Below, one piece after another: positions 17,560-26,260 of a stretch of 64,000 bases of DNA. The position numbers were made by a program, and so were the translations under genes. Origin of the DNA: Nocardioides sp. zg-1308 (lineage in GTDB: Bacteria; Actinomycetota; Actinomycetes; Propionibacteriales; Nocardioidaceae); contig NZ_JABJQY010000002.1 of the NCBI RefSeq assembly GCF_013155375.1, forward strand, positions 1,426,001 through 1,490,000, written 5' to 3'. A model generated the notes under the pieces. That model was not told the origin of the DNA. It worked only from the letters and a program-made list of their open reading frames with translations, and did not search any database. Each line of letters opens with the position of its first letter. The first letter of the stretch is position 1.

Positions 17560-19613
17560 GGGATGGTCCTCCCTGGCACAGGTACGCGCCCAGTCTCGTC
17601 CCTCGCCGCGCCGTAGGGCAGCACCGCGCGCACCGTGGTGCCGCCGGACGCGGGGCAGACCACCTCGCAGCGCCCGCCGAGCTCCTCGGCGCGCTCGCGC
17701 AGCGACAGCAGGCCGACCCCGGCGGTGACGTCCGGGCCGATGCCGCGGCCGTCGTCGGCGACCTCGACCTCCAGCGCCGACGTACCGGCCAGCAGGCGTA
17801 CCCGGGCCCGGCTGGCCCCCGCGTGGCGGACCACGTTGGTGAGCGACTCCGCGACGATGCGGTAGGCCGCGACCTCGACGGCGGCCGGCAGCCCCGTCGT
17901 CCCCTCGGCCTCGACCTCCACGTCGACCTCCGGGCGGACCCGGTCGGCCTGCTGGCGCACGGCGGCCTCGAGGCCCAGGTCGTCCAGGGCGGGCGGTCGC
18001 AGGTCGTGCACGAGCCGGCGTACGTCGTCCAGCGCCTCGCCGATCTCGGTGCGGGCCAGGGCGACGAGCTCGCGAGCGCGGTCGGGGTCGTCGTCGATGG
18101 CGTTGCCCGCGGCCTGGAGCCGGAGGGCGACGCCACCCAGCGCGGGGCCGAGGCCGTCGTGGAGGTCGCGGCGGATGCGCCGCCGGTCGTCCTCCCGGCC
18201 GAGCACGAGCCGTTCGCGGCTCTCCTGCAGCTCGGTGGCGAGCAGCCGCGCCCGGACCGCCACCGCGGCCTGGCGGACGAGGTCGACCAGCAGGCCCTGG
18301 TCCCGCTGGGACAGCATGGAGCGGAAGCCCTGGGCCGGCAGGACGAGGCGGCCGACGCGCTCGCCCTGGTAGGCGATGTCGATCTCCTGCACCTCGACGG
18401 GTGCGGTGCCGTGGGACGCTGAGAGCACGCCGCCGTCGGGCGCCACCACCTCCACGCGCACGTGGCCGACCTTGAAGGTCTCGGCGAACGCGCCGGCGAG
18501 GGCCGGCAGCTGCTCGTCCACCGTGCCGGTGGTCTCCAGCCGGGCGGCGAGTGCGGACACCGCGCCGTACCGGTCGCCGCGACGCCCCAGCAGCGCGCGG
18601 CGCACGAGCCCGCCCAGCCACGTGCGCAGCGGGCTGTAGACGACCACGGCGAGGACCAGCACCACGAGGGTGACGTCGCGCTCGTCGAGCTGCTCCCCGA
18701 GCAGGGTGGTGCCCGCGGCCAGCACGGCGAGGTCGACCACCACCACGACGCCGGCGACGGCGGCCGTGGTGAGCGTCCACGCGACCAGGGCGTCGACGTC
18801 GCCGAGCCCGGGTCGGAGCAGGCCGACGGAGACCGAGACGGCGAGCGCCGCCACCGCCAGGCCAAGGAGGACGGTGGTGACGGTGCCCCCGACCGACAAG
18901 GTGGCGCCGGCCAGCACCACCAGCACGCACATGATGCCGGCCCACAGCAGCCACTTCAGCTGCGTACGCTCACGGGCGTCGGCGTGCCGGTGCCGCACCC
19001 ACACCATCGCCACGGCACCGATGACCGAGCCGAAGGTCAGCAGCTGGGCGACCCGCAGGGCGGTCGCGGCCGTGGCGTCGGAGACCGGCAGGTCGACCAG
19101 CTCGGTCGACCCGACCGGCTCACCGGCGGAGAACACCACGGGGTCCGGGGCGAGCAGCAGCATCACCGGCAGCGCGAGCGAGGCGCAGGCGACGACCATC
19201 GCGACGGTCCGCCAGCGGCCGCGCAGCAGCCGTCCGGTGGGGTAGAGCAGGAGCAGCGCGACCAGGCCGGACAGCAGGAACGCGCCCATGCGGGCGACGA
19301 ACCAGTAGCCCAGGTCGGTGCCGGGCAGGTCGCGGGCCAGGCTGAACGGCACCCAGCCGTAGAGCGTGCCGTCGAGGGTCCACCAGCAGGCGACCACGCC
19401 GAGAAGGCGGCCGACGGCGTCACCGGGCCGGTGCACGAGCACCACCACAGCCGCGACGGCCAGCAGCAGCCCGGGGACCGCGGTGGCGGTGGCCTGCTCG
19501 GTGGAGGCGGCGGCGCGCTCGGCGCCCGTGGTGGCGAGGTCGAGCCAGAGGGAGGCGGCGACCGCGGCGAGGCAGATCACGGCGATCGCGACGGGCTCGA
19601 AGACCTTCCTCAC
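17556..19613 (-). CDS. Membrane sensor histidine kinase, DesK/NarL type
   Basis: 685-residue kinase. The first 320 residues hold about eight membrane helices, followed by a GAF-like segment and a HisKA_3 dimerisation helix with phospho-acceptor His485 (RRIRRDLHDGLGPAL), then a HATPase with Asn of ESLTNVVRHA and the G-box VADDGRGIG. The long multi-helix input suggests sensing of a membrane or cell-envelope signal. It overlaps the response-regulator gene and is divergent from a small membrane-protein gene, which may be its target. Confidence 0.92.
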   Translation of the reverse strand: MRKVFEPVAIAVICLAAVAASLWLDLATTGAERAAASTEQATATAVPGLLLAVAAVVVLVHRPGDAVGRLLGVVACWWTLDGTLYGWVPFSLARDLPGTDLGYWFVARMGAFLLSGLVALLLLYPTGRLLRGRWRTVAMVVACASLALPVMLLLAPDPVVFSAGEPVGSTELVDLPVSDATAATALRVAQLLTFGSVIGAVAMVWVRHRHADARERTQLKWLLWAGIMCVLVVLAGATLSVGGTVTTVLLGLAVAALAVSVSVGLLRPGLGDVDALVAWTLTTAAVAGVVVVVDLAVLAAGTTLLGEQLDERDVTLVVLVLAVVVYSPLRTWLGGLVRRALLGRRGDRYGAVSALAARLETTGTVDEQLPALAGAFAETFKVGHVRVEVVAPDGGVLSASHGTAPVEVQEIDIAYQGERVGRLVLPAQGFRSMLSQRDQGLLVDLVRQAAVAVRARLLATELQESRERLVLGREDDRRRIRRDLHDGLGPALGGVALRLQAAGNAIDDDPDRARELVALARTEIGEALDDVRRLVHDLRPPALDDLGLEAAVRQQADRVRPEVDVEVEAEGTTGLPAAVEVAAYRIVAESLTNVVRHAGASRARVRLLAGTSALEVEVADDGRGIGPDVTAGVGLLSLRERAEELGGRCEVVCPASGGTTVRAVLPYGAARDETGRVPVPGRTIP

Positions 19614-19636
19614 GCGAGCAGTATCACCGCGGAGGG

Positions 19637-19701
19637 GTCCCGTCGTCCCGGGACCGAGGTCCCTCGTCCACGGGACCCGGCGACGGGACCGACGTCGGGA
19701 C
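19637..19701. promoter_or_regulatory. Cluster of GTCCC/GGGAC repeats in divergent promoter
   Basis: Between the kinase (19613) and the membrane-protein gene (19793), half-sites GTCCC or GGGAC recur at 19637, 19645-19654 (GTCCCGGGAC), 19658, 19671, 19684 and about 19696. GTCCCGTCG at 19637-19645 pairs with CGACGGGAC at 19681-19689. Such clusters are typical of NarL-family regulator sites; a related GGACC/GGTCC repeat precedes the ABC pair at 23709. Confidence 0.5.
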
Positions 19702-19792
19702 GCTCCTCCCTGACCGGCGGGTCACCGGGTCCGCGAACGTCGGGGTGTGCCGCAGACAGCGGCCCCGTCCCTGCCACCGAAGGATCCCGATC

Positions 19793-20413
19793 GTGACCGT
19801 CTCGCACTCACCCGCCCCCGCCCGCTCGGACGTCGCCGCCGCCGCGAACGGCACCGCGACCCCCACCCGTCCCTACGCTGTCCACGGCCTGGTGCTCACC
19901 ACCGGCGCGCTGGCGTGGGCCGCGACGATGGCCGTCGTCGGCCTCGACCCGCAGACCCGCGGTGCCGAGCTGGCGTTCTCGCTGTCCTCCGGCCTCTTCC
20001 AGGTCGGCCTGTTGTTCCTGCTCCGGACGCTGTGGCGGACCCGTGCGCTCGGCGTCGGCCGGCTGGCCCGGGCCGTGCTGCGCGTGGAGGCCGCCGCCGT
20101 CCTGCTCGCGATCTGCTCCACCGCCGGCGACGGCCTGGGGTTCACCGACATGGACCAGGTCGGGTGGCTGCTCCTCGACGCGTTCTGGCCGCTGTCGATG
20201 CTCGGCATGTTCCTCATCGGCATCCGCATCGCCATCGCGGGTCGGTGGCGGGGCGTCACCCGCTTCTGGCCCATGGTCGCCGAGAGCTGGGCCGTGGTGA
20301 CCATCCCGGCGCTCGGCATCTTCGGCGAGACCGTCGGTCACGCGGTCGCCTGCCTCCACCTGGTCGTCGGCTACGCCGTGCTCGGCGTGCTGGTGGCGCG
20401 CAAGACAGATTGA
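19793..20413 (+). CDS. Membrane protein of unknown function
   Basis: 206-residue protein with a short Ala/Pro-rich cytoplasmic start and about six membrane helices (from YAVHGLVLTTGALAWAATM to AVACLHLVVGYAVLGVLVA). I do not recognise the family. The GTG at 19793 has GAAGGA about 9 nt upstream; upstream in-frame codons overlap the promoter. It is divergent from the DesK-type kinase across the GTCCC-repeat region, so regulation by that system is plausible. Confidence 0.75.
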   Translation: MTVSHSPAPARSDVAAAANGTATPTRPYAVHGLVLTTGALAWAATMAVVGLDPQTRGAELAFSLSSGLFQVGLLFLLRTLWRTRALGVGRLARAVLRVEAAAVLLAICSTAGDGLGFTDMDQVGWLLLDAFWPLSMLGMFLIGIRIAIAGRWRGVTRFWPMVAESWAVVTIPALGIFGETVGHAVACLHLVVGYAVLGVLVARKTD

Positions 20414-20426
20414 GGCAGTGACGACA

Positions 20427-20461
20427 GGCCCCGGACCCCTCCCCCGAGGAGGTCCGGGGCC
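20427..20461. terminator. Bidirectional hairpin terminator
   Basis: GGCCCCGGACC at 20427-20437 is exactly complementary to 20451-20461 (11-bp stem, 13-nt loop). It lies between the convergent membrane-protein and ABC permease genes. Confidence 0.75.
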
Positions 20462-20500
20462 CGTGCCGTGCCCGGGCGTTCCCGGGGACCCTGTCGGCCC

Positions 20501-22915
20501 TCAGTCCAGGGCCAGGCCCGCCGCCGGGGTGACCCGTGCGGCCTTGCGCGCCGGTACGACGCACGCGGCGAGGCCGGCGAGGGCCGCCACGACGGCGACA
20601 CCGCCCACCTGCAGCACCGGCACCGTCAGCCGGGCGTCGTCGACGACGCTCGCGATCAGCACCTGCACGCCGACCCAGGCGAACACCAGCCCGAGCGCCG
20701 TGCCGAGCAGCGTCGCGACCGCCGACAGCAGCAGTCCCTCGGTCGCCATCGCCCGCCGCAGCTGCGTACGGGTCAGGCCCATCGCCCGGAGCAGGGCGTT
20801 CTCCCGGCCGCGCTCGAGCACCGAGAGGCCCAGCGTGTTGGCGATGCCGACGAGCGCGATCACGATGGCGATCGCGAGGAGGCCGACGACCGCGCCGGTC
20901 AGGACGTCGACCTGGAGGCCGACCCACGCCCGCTGGGAGTAGCCGCCGTCGAGCCCGGCGCCGCTGGCGCCGGCGAGCGCGGCCAGGTCACCGCGGAGGT
21001 CCTCGGCGTCCGCACCGTCGGTGGCGCGGACCCACAGAGCCGTCGGCTGCGGCGACGCGTCGAGCGCGGCGAGCGTGGCCGCGGAGACGAGACCGGCGCG
21101 GCCCCACCCGCTGGCCGGCTCGACCTCCAGCGTGCGCTCCCGGCCGTCGACGGCCACGGTGGCCTCGAGGTCCCTCCACACGCGGTCGCCCACCTTGCCC
21201 GGCAGCTCGTCGATGACGTCGGAGGGCAGCACGAGCACCCCGTCGGCCGGCGCGAGATCGTCGGGCCCGCGCACCACGTCGAGCCCCTGCGGGACCGCGG
21301 CCACAGGCAGCTCGACGCCCGCGATGGTGGCGATCGTGCCGTCGAGCACGGCCGAGTCGGCGACCCCGGTGACCGCCGTCGTCCGCTCGGCGAGGTCTGC
21401 CTCGAGCGGGCCGTCGACCGCCGTGATCGTCGCGTCGAGCGGGTGCGAGGTGTCCATCTCCCGGTCGAGCTCCGTGCGCGAGGAGGCCAGCCCGGTGAGG
21501 ACGGCCGTGGTGAGGGTGACGCCGATGAGCAGCGACGCGGCGGTGGTCGCCGTACGCCTCGGGTTGCGCACCGCGTTGCCCGTCGCGAGGGTGCGCACCG
21601 GACCGCTGCCGGCCAGCCGGCCGACGAGGCGGATGAGCGCCGGCACCAGGACGGGGCCCAGCAGGAGCACGCCGACGAAGGCGGCAGCGCCGCCGACGAG
21701 CATCACCGGCACGGCCTGCGTGGCCACCGAGACGGCCATCCCCGCCGCGCCCGCGACCAGGAGGAGCGCGGCGGACGCGAGCCGCCAGCGGCCGGCGGCG
21801 GAGCGTACGTCGACGCCCGTGTCGGGCCGCAGCGCTGCCAGCGGCGCCACCTTGGTCGCGGCGCGCGTTGGCAGCCAGGCAGCGAGGAGCGTGACGAGGA
21901 GGCCGATGGCGAAGCCGCCTCCGGTCCACACCGGGTCGAGACGCGCGGCACCCATGTCGGCGAACCAGTGCCGCACGAGCGCGACGAGGCCGTAGCCCGA
22001 CGCCGCGCCGACGGCGACGCCGGCGAGCGACGCCACGACGCCGAGCGCGAACGCCTCGAGCCGCACCGCCCGGCGGAGCTGGCGCCGGGTGACGCCGACG
22101 CACCGCAGCAGGGCGAAGTCGCGCTGGCGCTGGGCGAAGAGGATGGCGAACGTGTTGGCGATGACCATCACGCCGACGAACAGCGCGATGAAGACGAAGA
22201 TCAGCGCCATCACGGCGAGCACGTCGACGCCGCGCGAGATCTCGGCCTGCCTGGCCGCGACCCAGTCGTCGGCCGACTCGACGGTCGAGCCGGGCGCGAC
22301 CGTCGACGCGAGCCCCTCGGAGCCGCCCCAGGCGACCGACTCCACCCACAGCGTCGCGCGGAACCCCTCGAGCACCTCCCACGGCACGTAGAGCGAGGCG
22401 CCCATCGCGGGCGGGCTGTCGACCAGGCCGACGACCTCGACGTCGGCGGCGGCCGCGCCGGTCCCGATCCTGACGACGTCGCCCAGGCCGACCCCGGTGC
22501 TCTTGGCCGCGTTGGCGTCGGCCACCGCCTCTCCGGCGGCGTCGGGGAACCGGCCGTCCTCGAGCTCCTGCCACTGCAGGGCCGGGTCGAGGGACACCTC
22601 GGCGATGTCGGCCGTCGCCGCGAGCTGGACGCCGTCGCGGGTGACGGTCTCCATGGCGTAGCCCAGCGTGAGCGCGGGGACGCCCTCCTTCGCGGCGGCG
22701 TCGATGAGCCGCGTGGCGTCGCGGGCCCGGTCGACGGTGACGACGCGGTCGACCGCCGCGACGGGCGCGCCGACGTCCGCGGTCAGCCCGGCGCGGGTCG
22801 CGCCCGTCAGCATCCCGGTGACGACGACGAAGGCGACGCCGATGACCACGGCGAGCGCGGCGGCGACGTACCTGCGCGTGTGGTGGCGCAGCGAGGCGAG
22901 CAGGACGCTGCGCAT
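20501..22915 (-). CDS. ABC transporter permease, FtsX/MacB-like with two FtsX domains
   Basis: 804-residue permease: N-terminal helix, large extracytoplasmic loop, three-helix FtsX domain near 270-400, linker helices, second extracytoplasmic loop, and a second three-helix FtsX domain at the C-terminus (VLTGAVVGLLAIAIVIALVG onward). The repeated KVAPLAALRPD and RVTPAAGLALD tails after each domain are typical. The ATG at 22915 overlaps the ATPase stop by 1 base. Together with the ATPase it forms an exporter of peptides, lipids or envelope-active compounds (family inference). Confidence 0.9.
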   Translation of the reverse strand: MRSVLLASLRHHTRRYVAAALAVVIGVAFVVVTGMLTGATRAGLTADVGAPVAAVDRVVTVDRARDATRLIDAAAKEGVPALTLGYAMETVTRDGVQLAATADIAEVSLDPALQWQELEDGRFPDAAGEAVADANAAKSTGVGLGDVVRIGTGAAAADVEVVGLVDSPPAMGASLYVPWEVLEGFRATLWVESVAWGGSEGLASTVAPGSTVESADDWVAARQAEISRGVDVLAVMALIFVFIALFVGVMVIANTFAILFAQRQRDFALLRCVGVTRRQLRRAVRLEAFALGVVASLAGVAVGAASGYGLVALVRHWFADMGAARLDPVWTGGGFAIGLLVTLLAAWLPTRAATKVAPLAALRPDTGVDVRSAAGRWRLASAALLLVAGAAGMAVSVATQAVPVMLVGGAAAFVGVLLLGPVLVPALIRLVGRLAGSGPVRTLATGNAVRNPRRTATTAASLLIGVTLTTAVLTGLASSRTELDREMDTSHPLDATITAVDGPLEADLAERTTAVTGVADSAVLDGTIATIAGVELPVAAVPQGLDVVRGPDDLAPADGVLVLPSDVIDELPGKVGDRVWRDLEATVAVDGRERTLEVEPASGWGRAGLVSAATLAALDASPQPTALWVRATDGADAEDLRGDLAALAGASGAGLDGGYSQRAWVGLQVDVLTGAVVGLLAIAIVIALVGIANTLGLSVLERGRENALLRAMGLTRTQLRRAMATEGLLLSAVATLLGTALGLVFAWVGVQVLIASVVDDARLTVPVLQVGGVAVVAALAGLAACVVPARKAARVTPAAGLALD

Positions 22916-23661
22916 CAGGCGCTCCGTCCCCGCAGTGCGGCGACCAGCTCGTCCTGGCCGGGCCGGGTGAGGTGGGCGGTGACGACGCCGTCGTGGATGA
23001 CCACCACGTCGTCGGCGTAGGCCGCCGCGTCGAGCTCGTGGGTGACCATGACGACGGTCATGCCGAGCTCGCGCACCGAGCGCCGCAGGTGCCCGAGCAC
23101 CTCGGCGCTCGCCTCGCTGTCGAGGTTGCCGGTGGGCTCGTCGGCGAAGACGATGTCGGGCTGCGTGACCAGCGCGCGGGCGATCGCGACGCGCTGCTGC
23201 TGGCCGCCGGACAGCTGGCTCGGCAGGTGGCCGAGGCGGTCGGCGAGGCCCAGCACGCCGACGACCTGCTCGTGGCGCTCGCGGTCCACGGGACGGCCGG
23301 CGAGCTCGAGCGGGAGCACGATGTTCTGCCCCGCGGTGAGCATGGGCAGCAGGTTGAAGGCCTGGAACACGAAGCCGATGTGCTCGCGCCGGAAGAGGGT
23401 GAGGGCGGTGTCGTCGAGGCCGGCGAGGTCGCGACCGGCGACGGTGACCGTGCCCGACGTGGCGGCGTCGAGCCCGGCGAGGCAGTGCATCAGGGTGGAC
23501 TTGCCGGAGCCGCTCGGGCCCATGATCGCGGTGAACCGGCCGGCGGGCAGGTCGAGGTCGACGCCGCGGAGGGCGTGCACCGTGTTGTCGCCGCTGCCGT
23601 AGGTGCGGGTGAGGCCGCGGGCGCTCGCGGCGAGGGCGGTGTGCTGGAGGGTCGTCGTCAT
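22915..23661 (-). CDS. ABC transporter ATPase, MacB/LolD type
   Basis: 248-residue ATPase: Walker A GPSGSGKST near residue 48, Q-loop FVFQAFNLLP near 92, signature LSGGQQQR near 147, Walker B IVFADEPTGNLDS near 168, H-switch VMVTHELDAA near 200. FNLLP after the Q-loop and DEPTGNLDS are typical of the LolD/MacB group. The ATG at 23661 is chosen since upstream residues have no family match. Paired with the FtsX-type permease. Confidence 0.92.
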   Translation of the reverse strand: MTTTLQHTALAASARGLTRTYGSGDNTVHALRGVDLDLPAGRFTAIMGPSGSGKSTLMHCLAGLDAATSGTVTVAGRDLAGLDDTALTLFRREHIGFVFQAFNLLPMLTAGQNIVLPLELAGRPVDRERHEQVVGVLGLADRLGHLPSQLSGGQQQRVAIARALVTQPDIVFADEPTGNLDSEASAEVLGHLRRSVRELGMTVVMVTHELDAAAYADDVVVIHDGVVTAHLTRPGQDELVAALRGRSA

Positions 23662-23708
23662 GGGGACGACCCTCCTCGGACCGGCCCGCACGATCGTCGG
23701 TCCCCGGC

Positions 23709-23725
23709 ACGGACCTGTGGTCCGT
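23709..23725. promoter_or_regulatory. Inverted repeat operator upstream of ABC efflux genes
   Basis: ACGGACC-TGT-GGTCCGT is a perfect 7-bp inverted repeat with a 3-nt spacer, about 48 bp upstream of the ATPase start. It shares GGACC/GGTCC half-sites with the promoter of the DesK-type system at 19.6 kb, suggesting common control. Confidence 0.5.
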
Positions 23726-23833
23726 CCGCGGTCGCACCTCTGGTGGTCGGGGTACGACCGTGGGAGGACACCGGTGCCTGAGGACGTGGTGACCGCGGGA
23801 CGGGCGGACCGGCCTGCGGGACGTCCTCGGGGG

Positions 23834-24682
23834 TCAGGTGAGGGCCAGGGCGTCGCGTGCGCTGCGCGGCTCGCGGCCCAGGAGCTCTCCCAGCAGCGGG
23901 TCCGTGCCGGCGAAGAAGCCCTCGCGCGCGCCGCGGTAGAACCCGAGGAGGAAGCTCGACGCCTGGGGCGGCACGCCCGCCTCCGCCTGGGCGGCGAGCC
24001 ACGCGTCCTCCGTCAGGACCGTGCTGGTGATCCTGCGACCCACGAGCTCCGACGCGACGTCGGACAGCTCGACGAACGTGGGCGCGGCCGGCGCCGTCAG
24101 CGTGACGGGGCCGTCGTACGCCCCGTCGGACGCGAGCACGACGGCCGCGGCCTCGGCGGCGTCCTCGCGGGCGGTCCACGACACGGGCCCGTCACCGGGT
24201 ACGGCGATCACCCCCGTCTCGCGCCACGGCCCGGCCAGCCACTGGAGGCTGTGGGCGTAGAAGCCGTTGCGCAGCGAGGTCCACGCGACCCCCGACCCGG
24301 CCAGGAGCTGCTCGGTGGCGGCGTGCACCGTGCCCGGGTGGAACGGGTTGTCCGGCGCTGCGGCCTGGTGGCTGGTGTAGAGGATCCGGCCGACCCGGGC
24401 GGCGACGGCCGCGTCGATCGCGGCGCGGTGCAGCGCCACGGTGTCGGCGCCCCGGTCGTTGGACGAGACCAGGAGCAGCTGGTCGGCGCCGTCGTAGGCC
24501 GCAGGCAGGGACTCGGCGTCGGCGTAGTCGCCCCGCCTGACCTCGATGCCGAGCCGGGCGAACCGGTCGGCCCTGGCGACGTCGCGCGCGACGACGACGA
24601 GCTCGTCGGGCGGCACGCGGTGGAGGAGGTGGTCGACGGTGGCGCCGTTGAGGGCGCCGGTGGCGCCGGTGATCGCAATCAT
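23834..24682 (-). CDS. NmrA/QOR2-type NAD(P)-binding reductase
   Basis: 282-residue protein with an N-terminal Rossmann motif ITGATGALN (residues 3-11), a VEVRRGDYAD-type second strand, and a C-terminal region like the NmrA/quinone oxidoreductase 2 group. Probably reduces quinones or reactive carbonyls; lack of the SDR Tyr-Lys pair in the expected position fits the atypical SDR class. The ATG at 24682 has GAAGGACG 7 nt upstream. It is divergent from a TetR gene across a perfect operator. Confidence 0.85.
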   Translation of the reverse strand: MIAITGATGALNGATVDHLLHRVPPDELVVVARDVARADRFARLGIEVRRGDYADAESLPAAYDGADQLLLVSSNDRGADTVALHRAAIDAAVAARVGRILYTSHQAAAPDNPFHPGTVHAATEQLLAGSGVAWTSLRNGFYAHSLQWLAGPWRETGVIAVPGDGPVSWTAREDAAEAAAVVLASDGAYDGPVTLTAPAAPTFVELSDVASELVGRRITSTVLTEDAWLAAQAEAGVPPQASSFLLGFYRGAREGFFAGTDPLLGELLGREPRSARDALALT

Positions 24683-24695
24683 GGGTACGTCCTTC

Positions 24696-24714
24696 GTGTT
24701 ATCAGTGATAACAC
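24696..24714. promoter_or_regulatory. TetR operator
   Basis: GTGTTATC-AGT-GATAACAC is a perfect 8-bp inverted repeat with 3-nt centre, between the reductase gene (start 24682) and the TetR gene (start 24766). Another GTTATC half lies at 24752-24757, overlapping the TetR gene's own -10. Repression of both genes by the TetR protein is likely. Confidence 0.8.
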
Positions 24715-24753
24715 TCACCATAGGAGACCGTTCCATCGTTAGCAACACGCCGT

Positions 24754-24759
24754 TATCCT
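24754..24759 (+). promoter_or_regulatory. -10 hexamer (TATCCT), leaderless tetR promoter
   Basis: TATCCT ends 6 nt before the GTG at 24766, with no ribosome-binding site; it overlaps a GTTATC operator half-site. Confidence 0.5.
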
Positions 24760-24765
24760 TGGTCC

Positions 24766-25536
24766 GTGGACACCGGCTCCGAGACTCCCGCCGAAACCAG
24801 CGCCGAGCCCGGCGGCGAGACCCGCGGCGGCGCCCGCACCGACACCCGCCGTGCCATCGTCGACGCGGCCGCGAGCCTGCTCCGGGAGGGAGGCCCTGCG
24901 GCGATGACGACCCGCGGGGTGGCGGAGCTCGCCGGCGTGCAGGCGCCGACGATCTACCGGCTGTTCGGCGACAAGGACGGGCTCCTCGAGTCGGTCGCCG
25001 AGCACGTGATGACGACGTTCGTCGCCGACAAGACGGCCGGGATGGCCGCCGCCGAGGCGGCCGGCGCGGACCCGCTCGAGGACCTCCGGTCGAGCTGGCG
25101 CCGGCAGGTCGAGTTCGGGCTCGCGAACCCCGCCGTCTTCCGGCTCCTGGTCGACCCGGACCGGGCTGTCGGGTCGTCGGCGGCCCGGGCAGGTCGTGAG
25201 GTCCTGGCCACCCGCGTGCACCGGCTGGCGGTCGCGGGCCTGCTCCGGGTGCCCGAGGCCCGTGCCGTCGACCTCATCCACGCTGCGGGGATCGGCGCGG
25301 TGCACGCCCTCCTCGCGACCCCGGCCGACGCGCGTGACGCCGGGCTGGGGGAGGCCATGATGGACGCCGTCCTGGCCGCGATCGTCGTCGCCGACGGGGC
25401 GCGGGCGGACGTCGTGCGGGACGCGCCGGTCGCTGCCGCGATCTCGCTCCGCGCGGTCGCGCCCCGGCTCGACGTCCTCAGCGGGCCCGAGCGGCAGCTG
25501 CTGGCCGAGTGGCTCGACCGGGTCGCTGCCGGGTGA
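24766..25536 (+). CDS. TetR/AcrR-family transcriptional repressor
   Basis: 256-residue regulator. After a polar 25-residue tail, a TetR helix-turn-helix occupies about residues 28-75 (MTTRGVAELAGVQAPTIYRL is the recognition part). The rest is an all-helical ligand domain. It is divergent from the NmrA-type reductase and a palindrome matching TetR operators lies between them, so it most likely controls that reductase in response to an electrophile or similar inducer (inference). Confidence 0.9.
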   Translation: MDTGSETPAETSAEPGGETRGGARTDTRRAIVDAAASLLREGGPAAMTTRGVAELAGVQAPTIYRLFGDKDGLLESVAEHVMTTFVADKTAGMAAAEAAGADPLEDLRSSWRRQVEFGLANPAVFRLLVDPDRAVGSSAARAGREVLATRVHRLAVAGLLRVPEARAVDLIHAAGIGAVHALLATPADARDAGLGEAMMDAVLAAIVVADGARADVVRDAPVAAAISLRAVAPRLDVLSGPERQLLAEWLDRVAAG

Positions 25537-25545
25537 GCGTCGTGT

Positions 25546-25565
25546 GTCACCGGATGTCCGGTGAC
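25546..25565. repeat. Convergent-gap palindrome, short copy C
   Basis: GTCACCGGATGTCCGGTGAC, a 20-nt palindrome with one central mismatch pair, has the same core as copies A, B and D. It lies between the convergent tetR and response-regulator genes. The 49-nt tail of copies A and B is absent. Confidence 0.8.
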
Positions 25566-25579
25566 CCCAGGGAGGCTCG

Positions 25580-26260
25580 TCAGGCCGACACGAGCCCCGA
25601 CTCGTAGCCGAGCACCACGAGCTGGACCCGGTCACGCGAGCCCGTCTTGGCCAGGATCCGGCCGACGTGGGTCTTGACGGTGGTCTCGGCGACCACGAGC
25701 TCGGCGGCGATCTCGGTGTTGCTGAGGCCGCGGGCGATGAGGGTGAGCACCTCGACCTCGCGCTCGGTGAGCAGCGCCAGCCGGTCGTCGGTGGTCGCCG
25801 CAGCAGCGGGGTCGGGCAGGGCGGCGAAGTGGTCGAGCAGCCGGCGGGTGGTGCTCGGCGCAACGACGGCGTCGCCGGCCTGCACCGCCCGGATGGCGCC
25901 GAGGAGGTCGGGCGGCGCGGCGTCCTTGAGCAGGAAGGCCGAGGCGCCGGCGCGGATCGCGGCGAAGGCGTACTCGTCGAGGTCGAAGGTGGTCAGCACG
26001 ATCACCCGGGGCGGCGCGTCGGTCGCGAGCAGCCGCCGGGTGGTCTCCACCCCGTCGAGCCGCGGCATCCGGACGTCCATCAGGACGACGTCGGCGGTGG
26101 TGACGGCCAGCCGCTCGAGTGCCTCGCCGCCGTCGCCGGCCTCGCCGACGACGACCATGTCGTCCTGGCTCTCCACGAGCATCCGGAAGCCCGCGCGCAC
26201 CATCTGCTGGTCGTCGACGAGGAAGACGCGGACGGGCGCTGCTGCTGGTCCCTCGGTCAC
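25580..26260 (-). CDS. NarL/FixJ-type response regulator
   Basis: 226-residue regulator: receiver acidic pair Asp16/Asp17, phospho-acceptor Asp62 (LMDVRMP), Lys112; LuxR-type DNA-binding domain beginning LTEREVEVLTLIARGLSNTEIA near residue 160. The GTG at 26260 overlaps the stop of the kinase gene by 4 bp. A second, separate NarL-type system in this window. Confidence 0.93.
   Translation of the reverse strand: MTEGPAAAPVRVFLVDDQQMVRAGFRMLVESQDDMVVVGEAGDGGEALERLAVTTADVVLMDVRMPRLDGVETTRRLLATDAPPRVIVLTTFDLDEYAFAAIRAGASAFLLKDAAPPDLLGAIRAVQAGDAVVAPSTTRRLLDHFAALPDPAAAATTDDRLALLTEREVEVLTLIARGLSNTEIAAELVVAETTVKTHVGRILAKTGSRDRVQLVVLGYESGLVSA

Noticed and set aside
19745..19792. Upstream start (ATG-like at 19745) for the membrane protein
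   Set aside because: The extra residues are Arg-rich and fall in the promoter; GTG 19793 has a proper ribosome-binding site.
20468..23020. An 850-residue plus-strand open frame opposite the FtsX-type permease
   Set aside because: Its protein is Arg/Glu/Gly-rich, with no domain, and lies antisense to a permease whose membrane segments and FtsX domains are clear. Long antisense frames are a normal artefact of GC-rich codon bias.
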